This document shows, piece by piece, positions 1 through 8,901 of a stretch of DNA of 64,000 nt. How positions within the stretch are numbered: position 1 is the stretch's first letter; each line of letters opens with the position of its first letter. The notes beneath the pieces are model-generated. The model made no database searches, was not told where the DNA came from, and saw nothing but the letters and a program-made list of their open reading frames with translations. Source of the DNA: Cupriavidus plantarum (lineage in GTDB: Bacteria; Pseudomonadota; Gammaproteobacteria; Burkholderiales; Burkholderiaceae); NCBI RefSeq assembly GCF_905397285.1, contig NZ_CAJPUX010000002.1, positions 1,054,001-1,118,000 of the forward strand, read 5' to 3'. The translations under genes and the position numbers were made by a program.

Positions 1-921
1 CGGATGATGGCCGCCTTCCAGTGCCCGTTCCATGAATAGCTGTACGGCCGGCCATGCGAGCGCCTGCCGGGCGGTGAGCCGCCCCGTATGCGGCGGCGAC
101 CCGAGCGGCCGCAGCAGATAGACCGACTCTCCATGCACGCGCAGCGCCTCGCGGCTCGTGACGAGCAAACGAGTGGACGGCGCATGCGAGACGAGTTGTT
201 CGACCAGCGATGCCACGGATTCGATCAAATGCTCGCAGTTGTCGAGCACGATCAGCATCCGCCTCCCGGCGAGGAACGCCAGCAACTCCTCGAGCCGGTC
301 GCCGCCCGTGACATGGAGCCCTACGGCGGCGATGACATGGTCGAGCACGAGCACGCCATGTTCCACCATCCCGAGATCGACGAAGCATGTGGCATCGGTA
401 CGGTCGTGCATGGCATGCGCGACGAGCACCGCGAGCGTGGTCTTGCCGACACCGCCCGGACCCACCACTGTGACGAAGCCGCGGCTGGCGACCATCTCCG
501 AGAGCTCGGCGAGCTGCTCCTCGCGACCCAGGGCGCGTGCGAGCGGCGGCGGCAGCGGGCGCGGCATGCCGATACGGCGGACCGGCGTGGTGACCCGTTC
601 GGTGGGAATGCATTGCAGAGGCGCGACGAAGCAATAGCCACGCCCCGCGATGCTGGCGATATACCGGATGCCCTCGGTGCCGCAACCGAGCTTGCGACGC
701 AGGTTGGCCATCTGCACACGCACGTTGGAATCCTCGACGACGAGGTCCGGCCACGCAATCGCCATGAGATCTCGATGCGACAGCACCTCGCCGGCCCGAT
801 CGACCATGGCCACGAGCATGTCGAACGCGCGGCTCCCCAGCGGGACGTCCGTGCCGTCGCGCTGGAGCACGCGTGCGTGCGGGTAGAGCCGATAGGGCCC
901 GAACACGAAGATGTCGCTCAT
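1..921 (-). CDS. Winged-helix NTPase transcriptional regulator (3' end beyond window)
   Basis: The gene starts at ATG 921 and is open to the window edge, so at least 307 residues are present and the C-terminus is missing. Residues about 5-95 form an OmpR-type winged helix (RAFDMLVAMVDRAGEVLSHR, then DLVVEDSNVRVQMANLRRKL and GRGYCFVAP). A P-loop follows at about 154-162 (GPGGVGKTT), with a Walker B-like strand near 227 (LIVLDNCEHL). The order matches the large regulator at 2958-5882, which adds a TPR-like C-terminus, so a similar C-terminus probably lies outside the window. It is a cytoplasmic DNA-binding regulator with an AfsR/MalT-like switch; its ligand is unknown. It lies 125 bp downstream of the aldo/keto reductase on the same strand. 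Confidence 0.85.
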   Translation of the reverse strand, partial: MSDIFVFGPYRLYPHARVLQRDGTDVPLGSRAFDMLVAMVDRAGEVLSHRDLMAIAWPDLVVEDSNVRVQMANLRRKLGCGTEGIRYIASIAGRGYCFVAPLQCIPTERVTTPVRRIGMPRPLPPPLARALGREEQLAELSEMVASRGFVTVVGPGGVGKTTLAVLVAHAMHDRTDATCFVDLGMVEHGVLVLDHVIAAVGLHVTGGDRLEELLAFLAGRRMLIVLDNCEHLIESVASLVEQLVSHAPSTRLLVTSREALRVHGESVYLLRPLGSPPHTGRLTARQALAWPAVQLFMERALEGGHHP

Positions 922-1046
922 GATGGGAGTCTCTCGCGACGAAGGGTAGACGGGTGCGAGGCGGCTACGGATGACGAGTGCATGTCATCCGTTTTACCGG
1001 ACCGTTGACGCGCGCGTGGTTAAGTCGGGTAAATCGCGGTAAATCC

Positions 1047-2060
1047 TTAGCCGAGGGGCAGCGGCGCGTTCTCCGCCACCAGCCGTTCCGCACGCAGCTC
1101 GCGCCAGAAGTCGGCCGGGATGACCTCGGCGAGGGCGGCCACGTCCTCGGCGATGCGTTCAGGCTTGCTCGCGCCCGGAATCACTGCGGCCACCGCGGGA
1201 TTGGCCAGCGCGAACTGCAGCGCGGCGGCCTTGATGCTCACCCCGTGGCGCAGGGCGACCGACTTGATCCGTTCGACCCTGGCGATGATGTCGGCCGGCG
1301 CCTTCTGGTATTCGAAGTGCGCGCCGCCCGCCAGGATGCCGGAACTGTAAGGACCGCCGACGACGATCTCGGTCTGGCGCTCGGCCGCCTTGGGCATCAC
1401 GCGCTGGAGGGCGCGCTCGTGGTCGAGCAGCGAGTAGCGGCCGGCGAGCAGGAAGCCATCGGGCTGCGCTTCGCCCAGATCCAGCGTCAGTTCGATGGGT
1501 TCGACCTTGTTGACGCCGAGGCCCCAGCCCTTGATCACGCCCTCATCGCGCAGACGGGTCAGCGCGCGGAACGCGCCCTTGCGGGCCGCCTCGAAGTACG
1601 ACAGCCATTCGTCGCCATAGAAATCCTGTGCAATGTCGTGAATCCACACGATATCGAGGCGGTCCGTCTTCATGCGCTCCAGGCTGTCCTCAATGGAGCG
1701 CAGCGTGGCGTCGGCCGAGTAGTCGTTGACGATCTTGTTCGGGCGGCCAGCGGCGAACACGCCGCTCTTCTCGCCCAGCGAACGGGCGCTGGCGTCCTCG
1801 ATCTCGTCCAGGATGATGCGGCCGACCTTCGTGCTCAGCACGTAGTCGTCGCGCTTGTACTGCCCGAGCACTTCGCCAAGACGGATCTCGGCGAGGCCGG
1901 CGCCGTAGAACGGCGCGGTGTCGAAGTAACGCACGCCCTGGTTCCAGGCCGCCTCGACGGTGGCCCTGGCTTCCTCTTCGGGAATGGCGCGGAACATATT
2001 GCCCAGCGGGGCGGTGCCGAAGCCGAGCACGTGGCCGGCGAGTGTGTTGCGGATACTCAT
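1047..2060 (-). CDS. Aldo/keto reductase (D-threo-aldose 1-dehydrogenase-like)
   Basis: A 337-residue NAD(P)-dependent oxidoreductase with an AKR TIM barrel. The four catalytic residues can be placed: Asp and Tyr in YFDTAPFYGAG, Lys in YVLSTKVG and His in IVWIHDIAQD. The C-terminal cofactor segment AAVIPGASKPERI is also present. The start at MSIRNTL was chosen because it gives the usual family length; the frame extends about 160 codons upstream without any family-like sequence. The subfamily resembles D-threo-aldose/L-fucose or pyridoxal dehydrogenases, so the substrate is probably an aldose or another aldehyde. It is divergent from the response regulator, across an inverted repeat. Confidence 0.88.
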   Translation of the reverse strand: MSIRNTLAGHVLGFGTAPLGNMFRAIPEEEARATVEAAWNQGVRYFDTAPFYGAGLAEIRLGEVLGQYKRDDYVLSTKVGRIILDEIEDASARSLGEKSGVFAAGRPNKIVNDYSADATLRSIEDSLERMKTDRLDIVWIHDIAQDFYGDEWLSYFEAARKGAFRALTRLRDEGVIKGWGLGVNKVEPIELTLDLGEAQPDGFLLAGRYSLLDHERALQRVMPKAAERQTEIVVGGPYSSGILAGGAHFEYQKAPADIIARVERIKSVALRHGVSIKAAALQFALANPAVAAVIPGASKPERIAEDVAALAEVIPADFWRELRAERLVAENAPLPLG

Positions 2061-2137
2061 GATGATCTCGTTTCTCGATAAGAAGTGGATGAAGGGCAGT
2101 CTAGGTGGGGGACTTGAGCCTGTCCAAGACGGAATGT

Positions 2138-2157
2138 GGATGAGTTGAGTCTCATCC
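2138..2157. promoter_or_regulatory. Inverted repeat between divergent reductase and response regulator
   Basis: A perfect 7-bp inverted repeat, GGATGAG-N6-CTCATCC, sits in the roughly 200-bp divergent intergenic region. An overlapping TTGAG-N10-CTCAA pair starts inside it. The position suits an operator for the neighbouring response regulator or one of the winged-helix regulators; this is an inference from placement. Confidence 0.4.
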
Positions 2158-2259
2158 GGTCTCAATTGACGGCCTTCACGAGGATTAACCCGCCATTCAC
2201 GCATCGCGCTTCGGTCTGGGCCTAGTATGGCCGTATCGAGGTCAGCCAGAGGGGTTCCC

Positions 2260-3009
2260 GTGAAAAGTCCTGCCATTGCGATTGATCCATCCCTCGACGA
2301 GATGTGCATCGACGATGCCACGGTGCTGATCGTCGATGACGACGCGGGCGTGCGGATCGCGCTCTCCAATCTGCTGCGCTCGGTCGGCCTGCGCTGCCAA
2401 CTGTTCGCATCCGCCGAAGAAGCGCTGGCCGTCACGCCGCCCGAGAGCCCCGCCTGCATGGTGCTCGACGTTCGCCTGCGCGGGCTCAGCGGCCTCTCGC
2501 TGCAATTGAAGCTCGCGCGCACCGAGCGGTCGCTCCCGATCGTCTTCATTTCGGGCTATGCGGATTTCACGATGGGCATCGCGGCGATGAAGGAGGGCGC
2601 CATCGATTTCATCGCCAAGCCTTTTCGCGACCAGGACCTGCTCGATGCAATCTACCGGGGCCTCGACGTCGATCGGGAGCGCTACCGTTCGATCTGCCAT
2701 ATGGCCAACCTCCGGGCACGGCTGGATACCCTGACGCCGCGCGAGCGCGAGGTCATGGTGCTGGCGACGCGCGGCTTGCTCAACAAGCAGGTGGCCGAGC
2801 GCATCGGCATCAGCGAAGCCACGGTCAAGATGCATCGCAGCCAGGCGATGCGGAAGATGCAGGCGGCCTCGTTCGCGGAACTCGTGCGCATGGTGGATCT
2901 GCTCGAGCTCTGTCCGCCGGATGCCGTGGAAGACGAGCGGGAACTCGTTCCCGAACGCTATGGCGCGTTCGCCGCGGCCGCGGCCGCGGCCGCGCGGGCG
3001 GCGACATAA
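2260..3009 (+). CDS. FixJ/NarL-type response regulator
   Basis: An N-terminal receiver domain has the acidic pair in LIVDDD, the phospho-acceptor Asp in CMVLDVRLRGLSG, a Ser at the switch position (VFISGYADF) and the conserved Lys in FIAKPF. A LuxR-type HTH follows (LTPREREVMVLATRG and ISEATVKMHRSQAMRKM). The GTG at 2260 was preferred because AGAGGGG lies just upstream; an in-frame ATG at 2227 is the alternative. No histidine kinase gene is adjacent, so it is an orphan. The C-terminus ends in a low-complexity Ala run encoded by a GC-rich repeat, and its 3' end overlaps the convergent gene by about 50 bp. Confidence 0.85.
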   Translation: MKSPAIAIDPSLDEMCIDDATVLIVDDDAGVRIALSNLLRSVGLRCQLFASAEEALAVTPPESPACMVLDVRLRGLSGLSLQLKLARTERSLPIVFISGYADFTMGIAAMKEGAIDFIAKPFRDQDLLDAIYRGLDVDRERYRSICHMANLRARLDTLTPREREVMVLATRGLLNKQVAERIGISEATVKMHRSQAMRKMQAASFAELVRMVDLLELCPPDAVEDERELVPERYGAFAAAAAAAARAAT

Positions 3010-5882
3010 TCGGCGGCGACATAATCCGCGGTGGCAAAGCCTTCGGTGAAACGCCCCTGCACGGCAGCGAGCAGGGCGAGCGCGTCCGCGCCGCGGCCCT
3101 GATCCACCCATAGCCGGGCGAGATCGACCGACGCGCGCAACTCCCATGACAAGGCATGCTGATGACGCGCGAGGTCCACGGCCTGTTGCAGGTGTGCGGC
3201 CGCTCCATCGTCGTCCGCATTGCCGCTGCGCAGCAGTTTGCCCTTGACGCGCAGTAGCTCGGGCAGGCACCACCGTTCTCCCGTTCGCGCGGACGATGAC
3301 AGCGCCTCGTCGATGGCGGCATGCGCCTCGGTGAACCGTTCCGCGTCACCCAGGCCTTCGGCCAGCACGCCGAGGTGGGCCGGGTAGCGCAGCCGGAAGC
3401 CGCTGCCCTGGAGCGCATCGAGCCCGCCGCGCATCACGCAAATTCCGGTGACATCGCGCTGACGCAGCCTGAGCATGCCGTCGAGCACCGTGCACAGTGC
3501 ATTCCAGAACGTGACCGGCTGCCGCGAGAGGTGCTGTGCGAGCGTCGCCTGCGCCTGCCTTGCGGTCTCGAGGTCGCCGACGAGCAGCGCGACCGGGCAG
3601 ACCGCGTGCACCAGCGCGATCGTCAGCGAGAGCGCGTGGTGCGTGTCGCGCGCGTGGTCCAGCGCGCGGCGCGCCGAGGCCATCGCCTGATCGGGAAACC
3701 CCTGCAGCCATAGCACGCTGGACAGCGTGCCGAGCGCCGCGGCGCGCTGGTCCAGCTGGAAGCGCGCGATGTGGGAGCGGTGCACAGGCGGCACGTACTG
3801 GCCGAGCATGCGGTCCAGATAGCGCCGCGCGTGCTCGGGCTCGCCGAGATACCGTAAGGCCGTCGCGCTCATGCGATCGACGCTCAGCTGGGCGGCGCGG
3901 TCGCCCTGGCCGCCGGCCACCGTGCGAAAGCGTGCCGCCAGGTCGAGCGCGATGCGGTGTTCGCCGACGTATGTGTGATAAACGGACAATCCCCACAGCG
4001 CGCGCAACTGGTACTCGCCGTCGCCGAGCTGTTCCGCGAGCGCGAGCGCGCGCGTCCACACGCGGCCGGTCTGTACGGTGGGCCCCTGCACATATAGCAG
4101 GGCCGCGCCGAGTGCCGCGTTGAGCTTCATCTCGTCGCTGGCATGCGCGGTGGCGACGGCCAGCGCACGCTCGGCGGCCTGCCGGCATTCGTCGAACAGT
4201 GCCAGATGCATCCACAGCGGAATGGCCGCCACGGTGAGCGAGATGCCAAGTTCGGCGTCCCCGTCGGGCGAGAACGCCCAGCGCAGGGCGGCGCGCACGT
4301 CATCGATCTTGCCTCCGTAGTCGGCCAGCCATGCGGCGGTGGGGCGCGCTTCCCATTCGGCAGCGGCGCGGATCAGCAGGTTGCGATGGTGTTCCGCATG
4401 ACGCCGCACGCAGAGGTCGTATTCGCCGAACGCGAGCAGCTTGTGCTGCCCATAGGCGCGCGTGGTATCGAGCTGCCGGTAATACACGTAATGGCCGGTC
4501 ACGTCCGCCACGAGCAGCGACTTGGCGACGAGGTTGGCCATGGCTTCGACGACGTCGGAGGGGTGGCCGTCGGCCGGCTCCAGCACGCCGAGCGCGGCCG
4601 CCGTTTCGCGCGTGAACGGGCCGATGCAGACCGACAGGCGCCGCAACAGCGCCTGCTCCCGCAACGGCAGGTATTCGTAGCTCCAGTCGAGCGCGGCCGC
4701 CAGCGTGCGATGGCGGGGCAGCGTGCCGCGGCGGTCCTGATACAGCAGCCGCAGGCGGTCCTCGAGCAGGATCGACAGGTCGTGGATGCTGAACGCATCG
4801 AGGCGCGTCGCCGCCAGTTCGATGGCCAGCGCGATGCCGTCGAGCTTGCGGCAGATGTCGGCGACGCCCGGTGCGTCGGCATCGCGCAGTTCGAACCCAT
4901 CCACGCATTCGGCCGCGCGTTCGACGAACAGCTGCACGGCGGGGTAGGCCAGCGCCTCCGCGGCCGTCAGCGCCGTCGAGACAAGCGAGGGGGGAGAGAC
5001 TGGAGGGAGTTCGAGCGGCGCCAGCCGGTAGATGACCTCGCCGCGGACGCGCAGCGACTCGCGGCTCGTGGCGAGGATGCGTGCCTCCGGCGCGCCGGAC
5101 ACGATCTGCTCGGCAAACGCTGCGGCGGCGTCGATCACGTGCTCGCAGCTATCTAGCACGATCAGCGTGGGCCGTTCGCGCAGGTACGAGACCAGTGCCG
5201 GCAGCGCGTCTTCGCCCTGTACCGAGAGCCCGAGCGCGGCCGCGATGGTGCCGCCCACGAAGTGGCTGTCCGATAACGGCGCGAGGTCGACGAATCGCAC
5301 CTCGGCAGGGAGGTCGCGTCCGCCGCCGGCAATGACGGCATCGGCTACCGCGAGCGCGACGGTGGTCTTGCCGATGCCGCCGGGGCCCACCACGGTCACG
5401 AAACGTCGCTCGCGCAATTGCGTCAGCAGTACGTCGATGGCGTCGGCACGGCCGATGACGCGCGTGGTTACCGCGGGCAGGTTGTGCCGCGGCGGGGCGA
5501 TGTCTCCGGGCTGCATCGACATCGTGCAGGCAACGGGCGCCACGAAGCGATAGCCGCGTCCGATCACGGTTGCGATATAGCGCTGTCCCGGCTGGCCGTC
5601 GCCTAGCGCGCGCCGCAGCGCCGCCATATGGACCTTGAGGTTGCTCTCCTCGACGACCGTGTTGGGCCACGCGCGCGCCATCAGATCGGCCTTGCTGACG
5701 AGGTCGCCCGGCCGTTCGACCAGCGCGGCGAGGATTTCCAGCGCGCGTCCCCCGATGCGGACGGGCGTGTCCCCGTCGAGCAGAAGCTGCCGGCCGGGTA
5801 TCAGACGAAAGCGTCCGAACCCGTACCCTTGGCCGTCCGCGTTCGCCGCACCTTCGTGGGGAGTCGTTTGCGCTTCAGTCAC
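2958..5882 (-). CDS. Large winged-helix / NTPase / TPR-like transcriptional regulator
   Basis: A 974-residue protein starting at a GTG. Residues about 20-115 are an OmpR-type winged helix (WPNTVVEESNLKVHMAALRR, GRGYRFVAP). An NB-ARC/STAND-like ATPase follows, with Walker A GPGGIGKTT at 166-174 and Walker B LIVLDSCEHV at about 240-248. The remaining roughly 500 residues are Ala/Leu-rich helical repeats of TPR type, for example the ALAEQLGDGEYQLRALWGLS region. Such proteins usually sense a small molecule through the repeats and switch DNA binding through the ATPase. It is a clear paralogue of the truncated gene at the left edge. The extreme C-terminus is a run of Ala made by a tandem repeat shared with the convergent gene. 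Confidence 0.88.
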   Translation of the reverse strand: MTEAQTTPHEGAANADGQGYGFGRFRLIPGRQLLLDGDTPVRIGGRALEILAALVERPGDLVSKADLMARAWPNTVVEESNLKVHMAALRRALGDGQPGQRYIATVIGRGYRFVAPVACTMSMQPGDIAPPRHNLPAVTTRVIGRADAIDVLLTQLRERRFVTVVGPGGIGKTTVALAVADAVIAGGGRDLPAEVRFVDLAPLSDSHFVGGTIAAALGLSVQGEDALPALVSYLRERPTLIVLDSCEHVIDAAAAFAEQIVSGAPEARILATSRESLRVRGEVIYRLAPLELPPVSPPSLVSTALTAAEALAYPAVQLFVERAAECVDGFELRDADAPGVADICRKLDGIALAIELAATRLDAFSIHDLSILLEDRLRLLYQDRRGTLPRHRTLAAALDWSYEYLPLREQALLRRLSVCIGPFTRETAAALGVLEPADGHPSDVVEAMANLVAKSLLVADVTGHYVYYRQLDTTRAYGQHKLLAFGEYDLCVRRHAEHHRNLLIRAAAEWEARPTAAWLADYGGKIDDVRAALRWAFSPDGDAELGISLTVAAIPLWMHLALFDECRQAAERALAVATAHASDEMKLNAALGAALLYVQGPTVQTGRVWTRALALAEQLGDGEYQLRALWGLSVYHTYVGEHRIALDLAARFRTVAGGQGDRAAQLSVDRMSATALRYLGEPEHARRYLDRMLGQYVPPVHRSHIARFQLDQRAAALGTLSSVLWLQGFPDQAMASARRALDHARDTHHALSLTIALVHAVCPVALLVGDLETARQAQATLAQHLSRQPVTFWNALCTVLDGMLRLRQRDVTGICVMRGGLDALQGSGFRLRYPAHLGVLAEGLGDAERFTEAHAAIDEALSSSARTGERWCLPELLRVKGKLLRSGNADDDGAAAHLQQAVDLARHQHALSWELRASVDLARLWVDQGRGADALALLAAVQGRFTEGFATADYVAADYVAARAAAAAAAANAP
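2997..3026. repeat. Tandem 15-bp direct repeat across convergent gene ends
   Basis: Two perfect copies of GGCGGCGACATAATC lie back to back. The first contains the TAA stop of the response regulator. On the other strand the repeat encodes the doubled ADYVA motif near the C-terminus of the large NTPase regulator. A GCCGCG-type alternating tract immediately precedes it. Confidence 0.85.
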
Positions 5883-6041
5883 CGTCTCTGGTCAATGTCC
5901 GATGGAATCCGGGAAGCCGCGATGATAGCGGATACCTCACATGCATTGGGGTTCACCGGATTTGACGACGCTTAACGCGTGAGGCGCCGCCCGAGCCGAT
6001 AGCATGATCCGTTGCATTGTTCCTCAAGCATGGGAGAAAAC

Positions 6042-7043
6042 ATGTTCGAAGATAGTATCGATCGCATCGCCGGGCGCGTGAATGAGCGCGTGGGTGAGCA
6101 CGTTAATGAGCACGTTAATGAGCACGGTAATGAGCGCGTGAATGAGCGCCCCGACGGGTGCATCGAAGACAAGGCTCGCGCGCTGCCCAACGCGGGACGC
6201 CGCGACCTGCTGCGGGCCGCGGGCCTGGCGTCCGTGGGCGGTATCGCCGGCGCGCTGGCGGCCGGCGCGACCGCTGCAGTGGCGCAGCCGGCCCAGCCGG
6301 CTCCGCGCGCGGGGGGGAGCGCGGGGGTGGCCGCCGGGGTAGGCACATCACTGGGCGCGCGGCTACGCGGCGTCCAGCATTTCGGGCTCACGGTCCAGAA
6401 CATGGATCGCGCGTTCGCGTTCTATACCGAGGTCCTCGGCGGCACCGAGATCCTCCGCGATGGCAACTTCAGCGGGGAAAAGATCCAGAATACGCTGCTG
6501 CTGACCGAAGAGATTCGCGCGCGGGAGGCGCACGTCAATCCGCGCGCGATCGGCGTGCCCGACCTGCGCAGCGGCGCGCAACGGCTGGATGTGCGGTTCG
6601 TCCAGTTCGACAACGTGGTGCTGGAGCTGCTGCAGTATCGCGATCGCGAGCAGCCGCAGGGCAGTGGAGACAGCTACGCCCCGCCGCATGACCTGACGAG
6701 CCCCGCGTATCCGCGCTCGATGCATATCTGCTTCTACATCCGCGACGACGTGGACTTCAATCAGTTCGTGCGCGATCTGGAGGCGGAGTCCGCGCGACGC
6801 GGCATGACCAACGTGAAGGCCAACCGCATCGTGACAGCGCGCACGGATCAGGAGCGTCTGGCGCTGCCCGTCGATACCAACACCAACCGCATCACGGAAG
6901 GGCCGTCGGACGGCTGGGCGCTGATCTACTGCAAGGGGCCCGAGGGCGAGCAACTGGAGTTTGTACAGGTGCTCGGCCGGGCGAAGCAGACGTTCGGCAA
7001 CGCGTACGAGACCCGCCGCCGCGCGGTGGGCGATCGGACCTGA
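6042..7043 (+). CDS. Tat-exported VOC (glyoxalase-fold) protein with repeat-rich N-terminus
   Basis: A 333-residue protein from ATG 6042, which has GGAG five bases upstream; TTG 6012 and ATG 6030 are in-frame alternatives. Residues 13-36 are six copies of a four-residue unit (VNER/VNEH). A twin-arginine signal follows (RRDLLRAAGLAS at 53-64, then a hydrophobic Ala/Gly stretch ending AVAQ). The mature part is a VOC domain with all four usual metal-ligand positions visible: His in VQHFGLTV, Glu in VLELLQY, His in SMHICFYI and Glu in QLEFVQV. It is probably a periplasmic metal-dependent lyase, isomerase or dioxygenase; the substrate is unknown. The repeat ahead of the Tat motif is unusual. Confidence 0.82.
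   Translation: MFEDSIDRIAGRVNERVGEHVNEHVNEHGNERVNERPDGCIEDKARALPNAGRRDLLRAAGLASVGGIAGALAAGATAAVAQPAQPAPRAGGSAGVAAGVGTSLGARLRGVQHFGLTVQNMDRAFAFYTEVLGGTEILRDGNFSGEKIQNTLLLTEEIRAREAHVNPRAIGVPDLRSGAQRLDVRFVQFDNVVLELLQYRDREQPQGSGDSYAPPHDLTSPAYPRSMHICFYIRDDVDFNQFVRDLEAESARRGMTNVKANRIVTARTDQERLALPVDTNTNRITEGPSDGWALIYCKGPEGEQLEFVQVLGRAKQTFGNAYETRRRAVGDRT
6078..6149. repeat. Six tandem 12-bp units in the VOC gene
   Basis: Six consecutive in-frame units, variants of GTTAATGAGCAC, encode VNER-VGEH-VNEH-VNEH-GNER-VNER directly upstream of the twin-arginine signal. Units 3 and 4 are identical, which suggests recent slippage. Confidence 0.9.
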
Positions 7044-7077
7044 CCGCCCACTGCGTCGTGCCGGATCGGCGTGGACC

Positions 7078-8901
7078 TCAGACTGGCCGCGAAGTCTCCG
7101 CGGCGGCCTGAGGTTCGGGGACTTCGGGTTCGTGCACTTCGGGTTCGTGCACTTCGGGTTCGTGCACTTCGGGTTCGTCCAGCTCGACGATGCGCGCGGC
7201 ATCGTCAGCCTCGGGCTGCGGGGCCTCTGGCCGCGCCGCCATGATGGCTTCGCCGATTTCCGCGAGCTGTCGTCCCGCCCCGTCGCGGTCGCCCCGGCGC
7301 AATAGCGAGAAGACCAGCGATACGGCATCGGCCATCGTCGTGCCGAGGGGCGTCGCCACGGTGGTATTGGCGATCGAGAGCCCCGCGATGAACTTGCCCC
7401 AGGCCTTGTCATCCTTCGCGATCGGATCGCCGAGCGCCGCATTGGCGCCGTAGCAGAACGCCATCACTCCGCTGAAGCCGACCCATTGGGAGAACGCATC
7501 CTGCGACTGCTGCACGCTCGCCCCGGGATTGCGGAAAATGGCGCCCATGTGGAACATCGTGAAGGCGTAGTCGATCAGCAGGTCGACGAGCGGAATCGTT
7601 TCCGGCCTGGGCTTGATCGCCAGTCCCGTGACCGGAATGATCGGCGCGAACAGCACCGCCGCGCTGATGCCCAGCATGATGCCCTTGCTGACCTTGTCCT
7701 CATTGCGGCTGACCAGGCCAGCCGGCTGCTGGACGCCCGCGAGCCGAAGCATATCGTCCTTGAGGTGCTGGAGCCCGCCCAGGACCTGGCTCACATGCCA
7801 GTCGGCGGTATTCGTCAGTCTCTGCCCACCCGCCTTGAACGCGCTGCGCGCCTGCTGCAGCGCGTTGTACTGCGACGCGGTGCGCGTCGCCATGCCTTCG
7901 AGGAAGTCGCGCGACTCCTGCGATAGATGGGCCGTAAACGCGCCGAGCGAGCCCGGTTTGGCCGCGCCGTGGCGGACGCGTTCGTACTGCGAAGTGGCCG
8001 CCGCCGCGCCATAGAACGCCGCCATCAGCGTGACGAAACCCGCCACCCCGACGACGACGTTGTAGGCGACGTTCTCGGACACGGCCTTCGCGCCCTTCGT
8101 CGGCACGATGTTGGCGATCAGCAGGACCGCCTGCAGGCTGTTGGCGAGATCGCGGTTCAGCACATGTTGCCCGACGACGCGTCCGTTGGCGGTCGGGTTC
8201 ATGAACAGCCCCGCCGCGATCAGCCACGTCTTGCAGAGCGACGCGACGATCAGGGCCACGCCATTGCGTTGCCGCTCATGCGACAGCAGCGGCAGCAGCA
8301 ACGGCAGCGGCGTGAGCAGGAGCCGCGTGGCGGCGAGTCCGATGCTGGCGGCGGCGCTCTTGTCCTGCGTCAGTCCGTCCAGGCTGGTTTCGATACGCGC
8401 GATATCGCGCAACACCCTGTTGCGCGCGGCGTCGGGAATGTCGTACCGATATCCAGCCTCGGTGCCCTGGCCCTCGGCGATGTCCTCGCGGATGGCGCGC
8501 AGATGCTCGCGCAACTGCGTCGTGAGCGCGGCGCCGGCATGCCCTGCATCGTTCCCCTCGTCCCCCTCGTCCCTGGACTGGTCGATCTGCGCGCGGAACG
8601 CGCGGTCCTGACGCGGCGCGAGGGCATTGACGACGTCGACCTGGTGGAACTTCTCCACGGCGTAACTGGCCGTCGCGCTGAGGGCCCGCGCAAGCGGCCG
8701 GCGGGGCGGGATGGCGCGGTCGGTCGCGCCGTGACCGGTACGCGCGGGCGGCTGCCCAGGCAAGCCGGTCTCCGCTGCGGCCCGGCGGCGGGACGGCGTG
8801 GGGGAGACGGAAGGCGAGGGCGTTTGCCGGTCCTCCGGCAGACGATCGGCGTCAGCGTACGGCACAGTGTGGGCTCGGTCGCGCAGTTCGATGCTTGTCA
8901 T
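7078..8901 (-). CDS. Unrecognised 607-residue membrane protein, effector-like, with repetitive acidic tail
   Basis: I do not recognise a family with confidence. The start at MTSIELRDRA has GAGG eight bases upstream. Residues 1-100 are polar, Pro/Ser/Arg-rich and look disordered. The middle is helical, with several hydrophobic segments (LLLTPLPLLLPLL; VVVGVAGFVTLMAAFYGAAA; GIMLGISAAVLFAPIIP). The C-terminus is an acidic Glu-Pro-Val-His repeat. A disordered Ser/Pro-rich N-terminus followed by paired hydrophobic regions resembles secreted effectors of plant-associated Ralstonia/Xanthomonas types, but no secretion gene is in the window. It is convergent with the VOC gene, with 34 bp between stops. 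Confidence 0.7.
   Translation of the reverse strand: MTSIELRDRAHTVPYADADRLPEDRQTPSPSVSPTPSRRRAAAETGLPGQPPARTGHGATDRAIPPRRPLARALSATASYAVEKFHQVDVVNALAPRQDRAFRAQIDQSRDEGDEGNDAGHAGAALTTQLREHLRAIREDIAEGQGTEAGYRYDIPDAARNRVLRDIARIETSLDGLTQDKSAAASIGLAATRLLLTPLPLLLPLLSHERQRNGVALIVASLCKTWLIAAGLFMNPTANGRVVGQHVLNRDLANSLQAVLLIANIVPTKGAKAVSENVAYNVVVGVAGFVTLMAAFYGAAAATSQYERVRHGAAKPGSLGAFTAHLSQESRDFLEGMATRTASQYNALQQARSAFKAGGQRLTNTADWHVSQVLGGLQHLKDDMLRLAGVQQPAGLVSRNEDKVSKGIMLGISAAVLFAPIIPVTGLAIKPRPETIPLVDLLIDYAFTMFHMGAIFRNPGASVQQSQDAFSQWVGFSGVMAFCYGANAALGDPIAKDDKAWGKFIAGLSIANTTVATPLGTTMADAVSLVFSLLRRGDRDGAGRQLAEIGEAIMAARPEAPQPEADDAARIVELDEPEVHEPEVHEPEVHEPEVPEPQAAAETSRPV
7123..7182. repeat. Four tandem 15-bp units in the C-terminal tail
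   Basis: Four units of TTCGGGTTCGTGCAC (the last diverging at its final bases) encode EPEVH repeats on the minus strand. The first three copies are identical. Confidence 0.9.

Noticed and set aside
978..2081. 367-codon plus-strand frame over the aldo/keto reductase
   Set aside because: The minus strand carries the catalytic tetrad and family length; the plus-strand product is a composition shadow.
1047..2549. 500-codon version of the aldo/keto reductase
   Set aside because: The extra N-terminus reads through the divergent promoter and the response regulator gene in antisense; the start at 2060 matches AKR length.
2242..3273. 343-codon minus-strand frame over the response regulator
   Set aside because: The plus strand has receiver and LuxR motifs; the antisense translation has no domain.
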